Source: Actinostola sp. cb2023 (taxonomy: Eukaryota; Cnidaria; Anthozoa; Actiniaria; Actinostolidae). From it: a DNA stretch of 64,000 nucleotides. The stretch is taken from contig JAUJYZ010000150.1 of the NCBI GenBank assembly GCA_033675265.1, forward strand, positions 1-64,000, read 5' to 3'. The translations under genes and the position numbers were made by a program. Shown here in pieces: positions 26,001 through 37,557 of the stretch (position 1 is its first letter; every line of letters begins with the position of its first letter). Below the pieces are notes generated by a model. That model worked only from the letters and a program-made list of their open reading frames with translations, was not told where the DNA came from and did no database searches.

Positions 26001-27349
26001 TTGAATAAATTTTCCCTCTCTCTTTTTTCAACTAGCCGAACAAATAAGCCATTCGCTATAGTTTAGCACCACTCGTATCGCGCGCACTAACACAGTGTTT
26101 TCCTCTGCATGCCCGAAAAGATGCGGAACATCCGGGAATTTCGAACAGAAAGCCTCCCGCCTTTGTGTTTTTTTAAGAATTATAGAATAAAATATGGCCA
26201 CCGGTTGCATCTTTTACAAGCCGAAAGTCGCTTAAACTGCCTTAGGTCCTGGCAGTCACTACAGAACAACCAGAGGACGATTTCACTGTTGGAGTCCGCA
26301 ATTTTTGGAATTTCGTAATGGAGAGCTGACATGTCTGCGTGAAAATCGTTTCTCGCGCGGTTCTTTCAGCAGAAACGGTCTTCTACCACACCAGTCAAAC
26401 CTAATGATGCTGACTGGGGGATTTGTCTGTGGTGAATAAGGCTATATAAAACACTCTAAAAAATGCAACAAAATGGCCATTCCAGCAGCTACGAGATGCT
26501 GGGTCCTCGTGGAGAATCCAATGACAAAGAGCCAGCACACGTGGAAGGAGGCGAGCCCACAAGGCATTCAGAGGACTGTCCCCAAGATGTTTCCCCCAAT
26601 TTCGCCATGGAAAAACCCCTTATTATGGGAAATCCAAAAATTTTTCCCCCCATTAAAAAAAGTGATTTAGGTCCAGAAAAATCGCTAAAAAAACAAAAAT
26701 AGCTCAGGAGCGAAGATGGGTTAAACATCATAACATTTGCAATATCTTGGCAAACAAATATAGCAAACCATTGCTGCAGTCAATAATGCTGCATTGTAGC
26801 GCAATAGCAAAACATTCATGACACTGAACACAAAATCATCTTGTCTTATACTGTTACTAATGAAACGTTGGGGCCGAAGGAACGCATTAGTCTGATATGA
26901 ACATTGTGGGTATGATATATGGAACGATCTTAAATAATATAATTATGTAATCCAATTTTCAATTCTGGGATGTAGAATCTTATTAATTTCTCTGAATGAT
27001 GTTAAACTATTATTGTCATGCCAAACAGAATATATAATAAATTACCACTGATTCATTTTGCTCAATTAGTACCATTTAGTTCAATATATCCTTTTTAATT
27101 GCAAACATTTCTACATGATTCCAACAACATACAATTTTCCATATTCATCAGGGAAACTTTCTTCCTTTTGGTACTCTGTTGTATTTTTTTTTTGCAATGA
27201 GTTCAATATGATCCAAATATTTGCTTGTATCTGATAGGTTTTGACTTTGGACATTGTCCCACTTTTGTCAGAGCTTCACTTCTTTCTCCAATTATATATA
27301 CCAAGTAGAAACATCAGTTTAATAGGAGATGGCTTTTGGATTGTGGAAA
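23089..27349. other. Non-coding stretch
   Basis: About 4.3 kb of AT-rich DNA. Frames do not exceed 89 codons and none shows a known motif. The 79-codon frame at 26,463-26,702 follows a TATATAAA sequence, but its lysine/proline-rich product is not recognisable and overlapping frames are equally open. Confidence 0.45.
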
Positions 27350-29160
27350 CCGAAACTGCGCCATCGATTTAGGAGTGAATACACAGTCACACGACACCTG
27401 GATACCTGCAGTTTATTGGGCGAAAAACCATGTCCTATCAAAAAAACAAGTTGGGACCTAGATGGGAAAAGGCTGGGAAACAGCTGATTCAAAAGAATGA
27501 GGCTTAAATAAGTTTACAATGTATCTATGAGTGAGTTGCAAGTCAAAAAAAGGGAGCAAAGATTGAGGTGTGGAAAATATTTGTTTCCATATCTTGTCAA
27601 CTTCTTCCTTTGACAATTTGTCTTTCATTTTTGTAGAAAAAGGATCAACATTTTTGAAAATTCAAAAAGCATGCAAAAGGGGAAATTTGGTGATCCCACA
27701 TCTATTGGTTGTTTTCTACTGTAGTACTCAAAAACCAATGTTGTGCCCTTTTAAAATACAGTGCATCTTGAAAAACGTTTCGCCAAAGTACATAACCTTG
27801 GGTCCTCTAATTTTATGCCAGTACCAAAAACATTGTTGAGGCCGGGATTTGATCTCGGTGTTAATCCCCTTGAAGGCAAACGTGCATGATTGGAGCTTGT
27901 TGAGATTTTCTGCCTTCCCTGTCCAAGGAAATCTCTCCACAAGCTTGCTATTGATTGAGGGAAACAGTAATGAGAGAGGGACATGGTTGCTCTGATGAAT
28001 TGACATGGGAGTCGTTTGCAGGCTCTCGGATGTTGGTTAAGGGCGTACTAGACCATTTTCTAGTCCAGGATTCTCCCCAATAACGCATTTGGAGTGATTT
28101 ACAATCGTATTGAAAGGAAAAGCTGATGGTCCAGGTTCCTGAATAGTGGGTTAGAGGGGACAGACGATGCTCGGGGGGCCGTTTTTGTTGCCCTCATATA
28201 CATATAGGACATATAGCATGATTTTGACAAAGGGGGCCATTCAAATATCTTGCGAACAATAATGCCCTAATATGTACTGGTTTTATATGTATGTAAAGGA
28301 GGTGCAAAACGCACCCGAGCAATCGTCCTGTAAACCTCCAGAACCGACTATTCAGGAACTGGACATCACCTTTTCTTTACCGTAGCTTTAAAAAATCAAC
28401 TCAACTGAGTATTTCGGATAGGTCCTGGGACAACAAAATGTCTAGTACTCCTAACCAATATCCGGAAGAGGCTGCAAATGACTCCCAATCTCAATTTATC
28501 AGGCGAACATGTACTCTTCTCCACATTACAATGTCCTCAAGCATAGCAAAAAAAACCATTATGGAGGAGATTCCGGGACAGGAAGCAGGGAAAGCTCAGC
28601 AAGCTCCAATCCATTGCACGTGCTCAAGGGTAACAGAAGGATCAAATCCAGGCATCATACCATATGTTGGTACTGGCAATAAAAAATTAGGGAGGGGATC
28701 AAAGGTAATGTGTTGCGGAAACGTTTTCAAGAGGGCAAGATTTAAAAAAGGGCACAAACCATTGGTTGTTTTTGAGACTACAGTAGGAAAACAAAACAAA
28801 AGATCTGGGATCACCCAAAATTTTCCTATGGCATGCTTTGAATTTTTCAAAAAAATGTTTGATCCTTTCTACAAAAAAAATAGAAGAACAAAGTGTCAAA
28901 GGAAGAAGTGAAAACATATGGAAAACATATTTCAACAACTCAACATTGCCTCCCTTTTTAACTCGCTACTCACTCATGAGGTAACATTGAAACTTTTACG
29001 CCTCATATCCTTTGATTCAGTGGTTCCAAGCCTTTTCCCCAAGTTATGTCCCGCTCGTTTGATGATGAACAAGCTTTAGCCCCAATGGCCACAGGTGGGT
29101 CCAAGTGCTGTGTTGGACCTGTGGCATTTCACTCCTTTAAAAAGCAATGCGCAGTTCGTT
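27350..29160. repeat. Old, diverged inverted duplication (arms about 870 bp)
   Basis: Bases ~27,350-28,215 align with the reverse complement of ~28,280-29,160, with many substitutions and small indels. Shared landmarks from the outside inwards are GAACTGCGC, GGAGTGAA, AAAAGGCT, a TGAGTGAGT block, CTTCTTCCTTTGACA, TTTTTGTAGAAA, GTGCCCTTTT, GCCAGTACC, GGATTTGATC, TTGGAGCTTG, GAGTC.TTTGCAG, GTTCCTGAATAGT and TACATACATATA. The centre is near 28,245. Homologous landmarks in mirrored order across nearly the whole length make this a true inverted duplication. Confidence 0.75.
28438..28911 (+). other. 157-codon open frame inside the inverted duplication
   Basis: An intact plus-strand frame begins with MSSTPNQYPEEA and ends in a lysine/arginine-rich tail. 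The mirrored arm has corresponding but interrupted minus-strand frames (27,728-28,006 and 27,751-27,984). Weak similarity survives in translation, for example a SNPG..GTG segment in both. No domain is recognised. It may be a relic of a protein-coding repeat or chance openness; its poor conservation between arms argues against current function. Confidence 0.25.
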
Positions 29161-29999
29161 CATTCAAAACATGTCTATTACTGGGAGTTTCTATTTTGGA
29201 TTAGCTAATTGCATTAATCGTTGTCGGTGGAAAAATCATGAAAGCTAGGGGACTAAAAGGGAATTCTGGAAATTAAAACTCTCAAAACAAACAACGTTAA
29301 AATGATGACCTTTTCTATTCCAGGATTGTAGGATCTTTAGTAAAATACGCTTTCAAATACCTTCAAAAACTACGAGCACATTGAATATATATGTATGTAA
29401 TGAAGCTCATGAAACTGATTTTCCCATTCAATCCTTGCAGTCTCAAGAAATTCTATGAATTTATGATTTTGAAAACCCAAAGCAAATGAGTATGCCAAAT
29501 AGCTTATATGTATTGAAAAATAGTGGTCCTCAGAGAAAGTGGGAACACCAGGTCCGCACCAAAAACCACTACGCATGACCAACTCCTTATATACACAATT
29601 GTCAGATTATAGGGCAAATTTACGTTACTCAAAGTTAGTGGAGTTAACGAAAGTGTGGGGTTTTTATATAATTTAATTTGTCTTGGCCAACATGCTCAAT
29701 GTGTTATGTAGTGTAGTGATTCCTGATACCTGTGCAAAGCTTTCTGTGGAAAGAGTCGATCTTAAAAAATGCATTCTGTCTTCTTCTTCTCCGTGTCGTT
29801 CCTCTCTTGACTCAACGTGGAAAGTGGCTTCTAATGCGCATTCCTTCCTCTGCGGGCACGAGCTGCTAAGCACATACATTGGAAGGCTTCATATATAGGT
29901 GAAACGGCTACGGTCAAAGAAATTGTATACCCGCTGTTTGTATCCCTTGTGTTTAAGCAAAATGACTAGCGATGGTACCCAAATACAAGTATAACGTAA
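29161..29999. other. Non-coding stretch between inverted duplication and LINE
   Basis: AT-rich; only frames of about 70 codons on either strand with no motif. May include the 5' untranslated region of the LINE. Confidence 0.4.
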
Positions 30000-30074
30000 T
30001 TTAAGTTCATAATCCTTTTTTTTTCTGAGCATATGATGCATCATCGCACGAACAATCGTTCTAAATGTGAGCCC

Positions 30075-30948
30075 CGAGAGCTACTAAGTGCACAGGAATC
30101 AGCGATGAAAAGCTTTTTTTGCTGTCTTTGTGGATAATTCAAACACTCGCATTGATAAACTTCTTCGTGAAGTACACGAATTGAGAACAAGCCTTGAATT
30201 CTCTCAAGGTCAGTTGGATGACTTGAAGAAGTCACACGAACTGCTAACTGAATCAACTAAGAATAATGACAATGCTTTGCAATCGAAGCTACAATTGGCG
30301 ACAAAATAGATGACACTCTTAGATACTAAATTGTCTTTAAATGTGAATTTGACGGAATAAGCCCCTTATGGGGAGTTATAAATGTTCCATCCCCCCTCCC
30401 CTATTCAATGTTGAGGTAGACAATGTTCCGCCCAAAACAAATTGAGAAAAAAACAACATTGAACAAAGGGGGCAGGGGAGAGGAGGGGTTGCATATTGAT
30501 TTATCTTAAAAAGCCATTTTGGAGACATATAACAAGGGGGTGTCATTCAATTTTGTCGCTGATTGTAGATGAATTTAATGTTAAATGCAACGAAGCTAAT
30601 GAGATAGCCGTTGAAGTCGCCGTAAAACAACTTCTAAACCTCGCTCAATCGTGGCAAAATTTCAGAACTACAAAAACCCGAGAAGCTATCATGACAAAGA
30701 AGAAATGTCTCAGCGGCACAAATATCTTTGTGAGAGAGGATTTTTTCAGATAAAGTCCTAGCCAAGCGGCGTGATCTTCTACCACAAATGTACGAAGAGA
30801 GAAGAAATGGAAAGATTGCCTTCCTTCGGTATGACAAGCTATTCACTTACCCAGACAGACAATTCAGGCAAGGCCGGCCATTCCAAGCCCAAGGTTATCC
30901 AGGATTGGCACCCGAATTCCCAAACTCAGTAAACTTAAGAGAAGATTA
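30075..30948 (+). pseudogene. LINE ORF1 protein remnant (coiled coil plus RRM/CTD)
   Basis: Around 30,140-30,309 the plus strand encodes heptad-rich sequence starting NTRIDKLLREVHELRTSLEF, a typical trimerising coiled coil of LINE ORF1 proteins. After a stop and a ~100-bp hairpin insertion, a second segment (~30,630-30,900) carries TREAIMTKKKCLSGTNIFV. A +1 shift later comes KVLAKRRDLLPQMYEERRN, matching the RRM and C-terminal-domain pattern of L1-like ORF1p. Such proteins bind LINE RNA as nucleic-acid chaperones. At least three disruptions; non-functional. Confidence 0.65.
30388..30490. repeat. G/C-run hairpin inside LINE ORF1
   Basis: A CCCCTCCCCTATTCAATGTTG arm is mirrored by CAACATTGAACAAAGGGGGC followed by AGGGGAG. 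The result is a ~100-bp imperfect hairpin replacing the middle of ORF1. Probably a small insertion. Confidence 0.55.
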
Positions 30949-31017
30949 AACCAAGAAATGGACATGGACCAAAGTTGAGATAAGACTTTGCTTTACTTAT
31001 TACTTTAAATCGTTATT

Positions 31018-31995
31018 ATGTCTAACTTACAAAATATCTTGCCTTACTGTGCATTAGATGATGAAAGTTATGATTTAGCTCTATATGAACTACAACATGG
31101 CCCGATATCGTTTGACCCAGATAGATTATCAACTTTGTCATTTAACCCTCTTTTACTAAATACTAAGCACCACCTTACTTTGACTAGAGACCTCGATCCG
31201 GACACTAATTTATTTGATGAATTGAATGAGATTCCTTGCGAATATTATATTGAGGATCAGTTTAACGAAATGTTTAAAAAGGAATGCAAATCGGCTAGCA
31301 CAAGTTTCTCTGTTTTTCATTTAAATATTCGCAGCATTTATCAAAACTTATCTCATCTTACTGATTTACTATGTAGTCTCGATATTGATTTTAGTGTAAT
31401 TGGCATAAGCGAATCTTGGTTGAAGGATTCTGATCACTCAGTTGATATAGAAGGTTATAACTTTATTCACAATTATAGGAAAAACAAATCTGGCGGTGGA
31501 GTTGGCCTTTTATTTATCAAATCACTTAGATTACAAAATTCGCTCTGATTTACATTTTGGAGACACAAACTCTGCGGATTCTTTGTTGGTTGAGGTGATT
31601 AAACCTCAAGGGAAAAATACTATAGTTGGGGTTATTTATAGACCACCAGGCCAAAATGTAAACTCGTTTGTGAATAATTTCAATGAATTAGCTGAAAAGA
31701 TCTCTAGGTAAAACAAAATATGTTACATAATGGGTGATTTCAACGTGAACCTTATGAAACTTTAATGAGCATAGCTTAACAGGTGAGTTCTTAGATGGTA
31801 TGTATTCGAATTTGTTATGTCCTCTGATTAATCGTCCAACTAGAATCACTTCTCATTCTGCAACCTTAATTGATAATATTTTAACAAATAATATCGGTTG
31901 TCATTCCATTAATGGTCTACTTTTCACAGATGTATCTGACCACCTCCCAATTTTCTCGATCTTGTTTGAGGATCAGTCTAATTCTAGTATTGACC
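31018..31995 (+). pseudogene. LINE ORF2, endonuclease domain
   Basis: The frame starting at 31,018 (MSNLQNILPYCALDDESYD) leads into FHLNIRSIYQNL, the first endonuclease motif, then SESWL (metal-binding glutamate) and GGVGLL. After a frame change near 31,510-31,545 come VIYRPPGQ and, past a stop at 31,709, GDFNVNL. After another frame change near 31,760, SDHLPIF (catalytic aspartate-histidine) appears. These are the signature blocks of APE-type LINE endonucleases. Residues are largely preserved, so decay is by indels and seems moderately recent. Confidence 0.8.
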
Positions 31996-33936
31996 ACGAA
32001 ACCTATTTCTTTCATGACAAAAGTAAAGAGAACTTTGAGAAATTTAAAGAAAGGGTAACAATTTGCGATTGGTCTTCAATCAGTAATAATACTGAACCAA
32101 CTGAAGCCTACTGCAAATTTAGTACTGAATTTATCAATATCTATAATGAATGTTTCCCTTTGAAAAAAAATACTAAGAAACGTAAAATCTGCAAACCATG
32201 GATTTCTCAGGGTCTTCTGAAATCCATAAAAAAGAAGAACAAAAAATTATATAAAAAATATCTTCGAAATCCAAATTCAATTAGTGAAACAACATACAAG
32301 AATTATAAAAATAAGTTAAGTCATTCTATAAGAATCGCTAAACGTCTATATTATGACAGGAAGTTCACGGAAAACAAATCAAATATTAAGCAAACATGGA
32401 AAATATTAAATAATATTATGAACAAGAGAAAGCACAAATCTCTATCAAATACAGTGTTTAATTGTGGTAACAGAGAAGTATCCGATCCACTTGAAACTGC
32501 AAATGGATTTTTGTCAATATTTCAGTAATATAGGCCCGAATTTAGATAAAAATATTCCTGCCTCTTCTATTTCTCCGAAGATGTATTTGTCTGGGGAGTT
32601 TGTAAATTCTATATTTCTTGACCCAGTAACTGAAAACGAAGTAATAAAGGTTGTAAATAATAAAGAATTTCCAATCTGGTAAAGCAGCTGGGTTACGATA
32701 ATATTCCTATGTCTAGTATACAGACTGTCATTGATCTCATTTCAAAACCGTTATCATATATTATTAATTTGTCGTTATCTTGCGGTATTGTTCCTGATCA
32801 AATGAAGATATCTCGTGTTATTCCTTTATTTAAATCAGGTGACAAGTCTCTCTACTTATCAACTATAGGCCAGTTTCTATCTTGCCTGCTTTCTCAAAAA
32901 TATTGGAAAAGGTGTTCTATTATCGTTTATCGAAATATTTGAGTCGACATGATATCTTATGTAAAAATCAATATGGTTTTAGGAAAGGTCACTCGACATC
33001 GTTTGCCCTTATTGATCTTTACCATAAAATTGCTGCAGCGATTAATAACAAAGAATTTGCTGTTGGAATATCTTTGGACTTATCGAAGGCATTTGATACG
33101 GTAAACCACGAAATTCTTTTTCAAAAATTAGAACATTACGGAATACGTGGACTAGCTCTAGACTGGATAAAAAGTTATTTTTCTAATAGACGTCAATTTG
33201 TTTCACTATAATAATACTTGTTCTAGCTTTAAACCTATCTCCTGTGGAGTGCCGCAGGGATCGATTTTAGGTCCTCTCTTGTTTTTAATATACATTAATG
33301 ACATTTGTAACGTTTCGGTTTTAGCCAAATTAATTATATTTGCTGATGACACCAATTTTGTTTTTTTCTCACAAGGATCCAGTTCAACTAATTCAAATTT
33401 TAAATCAAGAAATAGACAAATTCTCACTTTGGCTTAAAGCAAACAAATTATCTTTGAACTTAGATAAAACAAAATTTATACTTCTCAAACCTAGACAAAA
33501 GAGGGTTTCTGTAGAGTTTAGAGTGGCTATAAATGGAAAAAAAATTGAACGAGTTAAAGAAACTGTTTTTTAGGAGTTATTTTAGATGAACATCTCTCGT
33601 GGAAAGCTCATATCTCTCATATTTCAAATAAGATCTCTAAATCTATAGGTATAATACGGAAATCAAGCTTTTTCCTCTTTAAATCATCCTTACGTACTCT
33701 ATATTTACAATGGTCTATCCATATCTTCAGTATTGTAATATTGTCTGGGCAAGCACTTATCCTTCTAATCTTTCCTGCTTAGTGATTCTACTAAAGCGAA
33801 TTGTTAGAGTTATTAATAAAAGCGAATTCAAAGCCCACACCAATCCAATATTTAAGAACTTGAATTTGTTGAAATTTCATGACATCTATAAATTGCAAAT
33901 AGGTCAGTTCATGTTTTCATATAACAATAATACTCT
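31996..33936 (+). pseudogene. LINE ORF2, linker and reverse transcriptase domain (3' truncated)
   Basis: A lysine-rich linker (31,996-32,520) precedes RT blocks in order: a KSGKAAG.DNIP-like block across a frame change (~32,680), IPLFKSGD (~32,821), QYGFRKGHST (~32,971), LDLSKAFDTVNHEIL (~33,076), GVPQGSILGPLLFLIYIND (~33,247) and FADDTN (~33,339, catalytic aspartates). The thumb-like LSLNLDKTKF and a later LGVILDEHLSWK follow in shifted frames. At least six frame changes lie in this part. The C-terminal segment ends at FMFSYNNNTL, where the palindrome starts. Confidence 0.82.
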
Positions 33937-34143
33937 TGAACTGCAGTTACGCTTTCGGCATTGTTTTCTTTGTTACGATTGGCTGATTCGCTTTCGAATC
34001 TAGCGCTGGCGGCCTAAAAAAAGTCCTGGATGTGTCGCCTAATTCTTCGCGATGGGGGTAGCCCACGAACTTGATGAGCTCTCCCTTTAGCATGTAGCAT
34101 GATGCATGATGACCAGTTCCTTTTACCATTTTTATCTCAACAG

Positions 34144-36084
34144 GACCACAATAAAGGGTTGAGTGTTGTTGCTGCAGTGTCCACCGACGGATTCCGATTA
34201 TTGTTGGAAGATGCAAAAATCCGCTTGAGCACTTCAGATTTTGACATCACCGTTTTGCTCCCAGATAAGGACGTTGTAACGAAATTAATAGAGAGGGTAT
34301 GTTGTGCATTTAATATAACAAGTGTCACCCGCCTTGACCACATTAATATCACGATATCATTGATATCACGAGTATGCGCATGTAACATGCTTGGCATGGC
34401 CAGGAAGTAACAACAGCAACAGCAGTAGCAACGACGACGGCATGGCCATGGCGTAACACACTCACTTGGGTAAAATTATAGGGAGTGATATAGGAAACCA
34501 CTAGTGACTACCATGTTGCCTGCGCATAATCTGAGAAAATGGACCATTGAATTTGTACACTGTCTACTAGTACTGCAGGCGCACATGAAAACATGCATTA
34601 ATTTGTTTTGTTTTGTTTGTTTTTAGTCTCATTTCAAATTTTCTGAAGATCACAAGGTAAGCTCACAATTGTTTTTGATTGTTGAGACAGTCTTCTTCAG
34701 TTATCCCTTGTAGAGACTGTTTATACCGCCAGATTTATTCAATTATATGTATTCTATTTACTTATTTATTCGGTCATTTATTTAGAAAAAAGTGGTGAAA
34801 CTGATGCAGTCCTTCGGATGGGTTGCGGGAGAGTTCCGTAATCTGGCGAAGTTTTTAGGAAAGTGGAAGTACACGCCGTCGACGACGGATATAACACAAT
34901 TACTTGCCAATTTCCAATCCCAAACGAGAAAAAGAGATTGTACGAAAGTTAAGCAGCGAATTCCATTTCAATCGCAGTAATCGTCCGACTCATCTGTATT
35001 CAGCAATTGTACTCGCTCTGGTGAATGGCCTCAGTGAGGATCAGCTGCAGCATATGTTTCAAATGGGAAAGGAAAGTCTTCCTTGGACCTACCTAAAGTG
35101 GCAGGAATCTGAAAATATTACCCCAGTGTCGGAGCAAGTAGAAAAAGCGATGAAGTTATATGTGAAAAGCGATCCAAGTGTCCGTGTGTCATTGGTAAGT
35201 TGTAACATTGGCTTTTTGATGTGTAGATAAAGGAACGCGTTTCAATTTATTTTTAGCATGTGAGAAATTCAAATGCAGAATATCCTCTACCAATCAGAAT
35301 ATAATGAACTGAATCCTTAGTATGGCGTCAAGGGCAGGTTTTAGCTCTTATCATCCCAAGTTGTGGGGTGGTAAACAGAATCGGGCAATTTCTGTTCCTT
35401 TCGAATCAATATCCGGGCTCGTTTGGTCTCGCAATGGGTAAAATACTAACCATGGCTCGACCAAACTCACCCTGATATTTCACCGAAGCGAACCACAATT
35501 GCCCGATTATAGGGCTAGGACGTACAGAATAGATGCATAAGTTTACGACTTCTAAATATTTTCTTTTTCTTCAGTTTAAGTGGATCAAAGAATTGGGTTT
35601 TGAAGGTGGCGATGATTTACGAGGCAGATTTTTCGAATCGTCCGTGGCCGATGCATTGATCTTGCCAGGTGCGAAGTTGACTGTCATAAAGTGGAATTCG
35701 ATTGATGAAGAGGTGAAGATAACCACGATATTGAAGCAACGCCTTCTACGTACTAAAACATACCCGAAACACTTAGATGATAATTGTTGTTATTATTGTC
35801 CCTCATTGGTGGGTGCAGACATCATCTTGTCCGTTAACAAGAAAGTATATTTTATTCAATGTTCTGTTGCCAAGTGGAAAACCTTGTCCATCAAAAAACG
35901 AGGCTTCTACACAACTTGTCCTGAAAACTGGGTGCCGATTCTCCTTACGCCATATGATTGTATGGATAACCTTAAAGGTAGCAGTGGATTTGCGCAGGAA
36001 TTCAAAGCAAAGTCCTTCTCTTTTGCAGACGCCAATTCTCTCTTGCCCAATGACATTATTGAGGCGGTTTACCCTCCTGAGTAA
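34144..36084 (+). pseudogene. Left-arm copy of NTPase-nuclease gene, 3' half, frameshifted
   Basis: Mirror copy of the minus-strand exons at 46,601-48,540. Exons are 34,144-34,296, 34,627-34,656, 34,786-35,194 and 35,575-36,084, each with the same GT/AG sites as the right arm. The third exon is 409 bases instead of 408: an extra C after CCAATCC (~34,919-34,922) shifts the frame. No upstream NTPase exons exist on this side, because the DNA before 33,937 is LINE; the Walker A part is therefore absent. The terminal exon is intact over its 169 codons. An AATAAA lies at about 36,228. Judged a truncated, frameshifted pseudogene. Confidence 0.75.
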
Positions 36085-37015
36085 CAAGGTGTTACACCTC
36101 CCAAAGAACTATGAGGTGACTCGTTAGCGAACTTTCATTTTGATTATTGGCTGATGTATATTATCCTAATAATAATAATAATCCTAGATTAGCTTGGATT
36201 TATAATCTCCAATGTAAAAAAGTGTGAAATAAAATATTAAAATCAATGTACTTGTCTTTAATCAATGTTCAATAGCTGCAAAAACTGGAACATTACATAT
36301 GTTGCATATTAACTGTTTACCCAGCATGCCTTACTTTCATTATATTCAATGATTATTCAATAAAGTTTCACGTGAAACGTCAATTCAAAACAAGACATAT
36401 AATGGTTGTTCTTAATAATAATGGTTGTTCTTATATAGCGCATTTCACATTGTCTCAATGCGCTTTACAACCGATGGAGGACTTTTTCGGGCTGCATATG
36501 AAGGCGCCTACGGCAGCCGAGCAGCTTACAATCATGAGGAGTTAGTACGTTAGTATGTTATGCCTCCATAGAAAGAAGCAAAATCTGTTGCAGCAGTCCT
36601 TTGAAAGCTTTTTTGTCTTGTGTGGATCTTTTGGCTTGTTCTTTATCCACATTTAACTATCTATTAATTAGAAACTGATGTCCTAAGATAAAATGCCTGT
36701 TTTTTACATTGTCTGATATTTTCAAGAGTTGGAGTTGATTATAGTTTGCAACTGCGAGCTTGATTTTGTTGTGTCTTTTAATAAATTTATCGATTGTTAT
36801 TCACTGAGTTGCAGCGAGATGTAAGTCAAATGAAATTAAACTTGTGGAAATGATAGCTAATGACCCGAAAATTGGCCTAATTTTGTACAAAATACACGCA
36901 TATAGCGTACTATCGAGAAACGCTGTAAAATCGTCATTTTTAGCTGAAATCAGCTCAAATTCTCGGTACATTCTCTACAGAAATTGCCAATAATGAAACA
37001 GTATCGCAATAAGTG
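36085..37015. other. 3' flank of the left gene copy
   Basis: AT-rich non-coding sequence with AATAAA near 36,228. From ~36,400 it holds a duplicated ATAATGGTTGTTCTTA phrase and the TATATAGCGC repeat listed separately. Mirrored at ~45,695-46,600. Confidence 0.6.
36430..36545 (+). repeat. TATATAGCGC-type dispersed repeat
   Basis: Contains TTATATAGCGCATTTCACA followed by ATGCGCTTTACA, an inverted AGCGCAT/ATGCGCT pair separated by about 14 bases. This resembles a short interspersed repeat widespread in aquatic invertebrates and fishes; that comparison is from memory. Mirrored at about 46,140-46,255. Confidence 0.5.
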
Positions 37016-37016
37016 T

Positions 37017-37160
37017 CAATGTATTCCAGTGTATCCCCTGAATTCCCAGTATTCTCTGTATTCCAGTGTATCCCCTGTATTCCAGTGTATCCCCTGTATT
37101 CCAGTGTATCCCCTGTATTCCAGTGTATCCCCTGTGTTCCAGTGTAACCCCTGCTGTATC
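37017..37160 (+). repeat. 19-bp minisatellite (left arm)
   Basis: About six copies of TGTATTCCAGTGTATCCCC, the outer ones degenerate. The mirror array at 45,535-45,665 differs in length and in edge units. The short frames rich in tyrosine, proline and cysteine across it are repeat artefacts. Confidence 0.9.
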
Positions 37161-37557
37161 ACTGTATTGCAAAACTTACAAACAACAAACGTATGACTAA
37201 AACAAACATTATACTAAAGATTTCTACCAACTTTGTTTGCGTCAACCCGCTTTCACTAGTGAGGACCTGGCATGTTACACGTCAATTTTTTGTTGCAATC
37301 AGCTTCGCAAAATTGACCTCGCAGTTGATACGATACACTTGTTTTGAAACCAGAAACCAGGCTCTTAAACTAGGAAACAAATAAAAAAAACAGACACTGT
37401 TTTGAAGAGCAACATGTGGTCTTTAAGCTGCTTTCTTTTGCCGAGTAGCACGCCGAAAGGTCAAAACTGTATGTCTGACCCATTTCAATATTTTAGCATG
37501 CCCCCATATCCCCCTACCGGATCACGCCTATGGTGCACTCTACACTCTACACTTCTA
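37161..37557. other. Non-coding stretch between minisatellite and 207-bp array
   Basis: Nothing recognised. Mirrored at ~45,143-45,534. Confidence 0.4.

Larger units (their letters stand above)
30000..33936 (+). mobile_element. Decayed two-ORF LINE of the CR1/L2 (Jockey superfamily) type
   Basis: A plus-strand non-LTR retrotransposon. ORF1 has a coiled-coil and RRM-like region (30,075-30,950). ORF2 has an apurinic-type endonuclease (31,018-31,990) and a reverse transcriptase (~32,500-33,936). Multiple frameshifts and stops interrupt both. The reading stops inside the region after the RT core exactly where the 14.8-kb palindrome begins (33,937), so the 3' end is missing. Base composition matches the surroundings. 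The CR1/L2-like call rests on endonuclease motifs plus the GVPQGSILGP and FADDTN motifs; the exact clade is uncertain. Confidence 0.8.

Noticed and set aside
36368..36381. GTTTCACGTGAAAC palindrome (also near 46,314 and 57,628) as a bacterial parS-like site
   Set aside because: Matches the parS core, but the context is eukaryotic with introns and LINEs and no partition genes; more likely chance or a repeat component with an E-box-like CACGTG.
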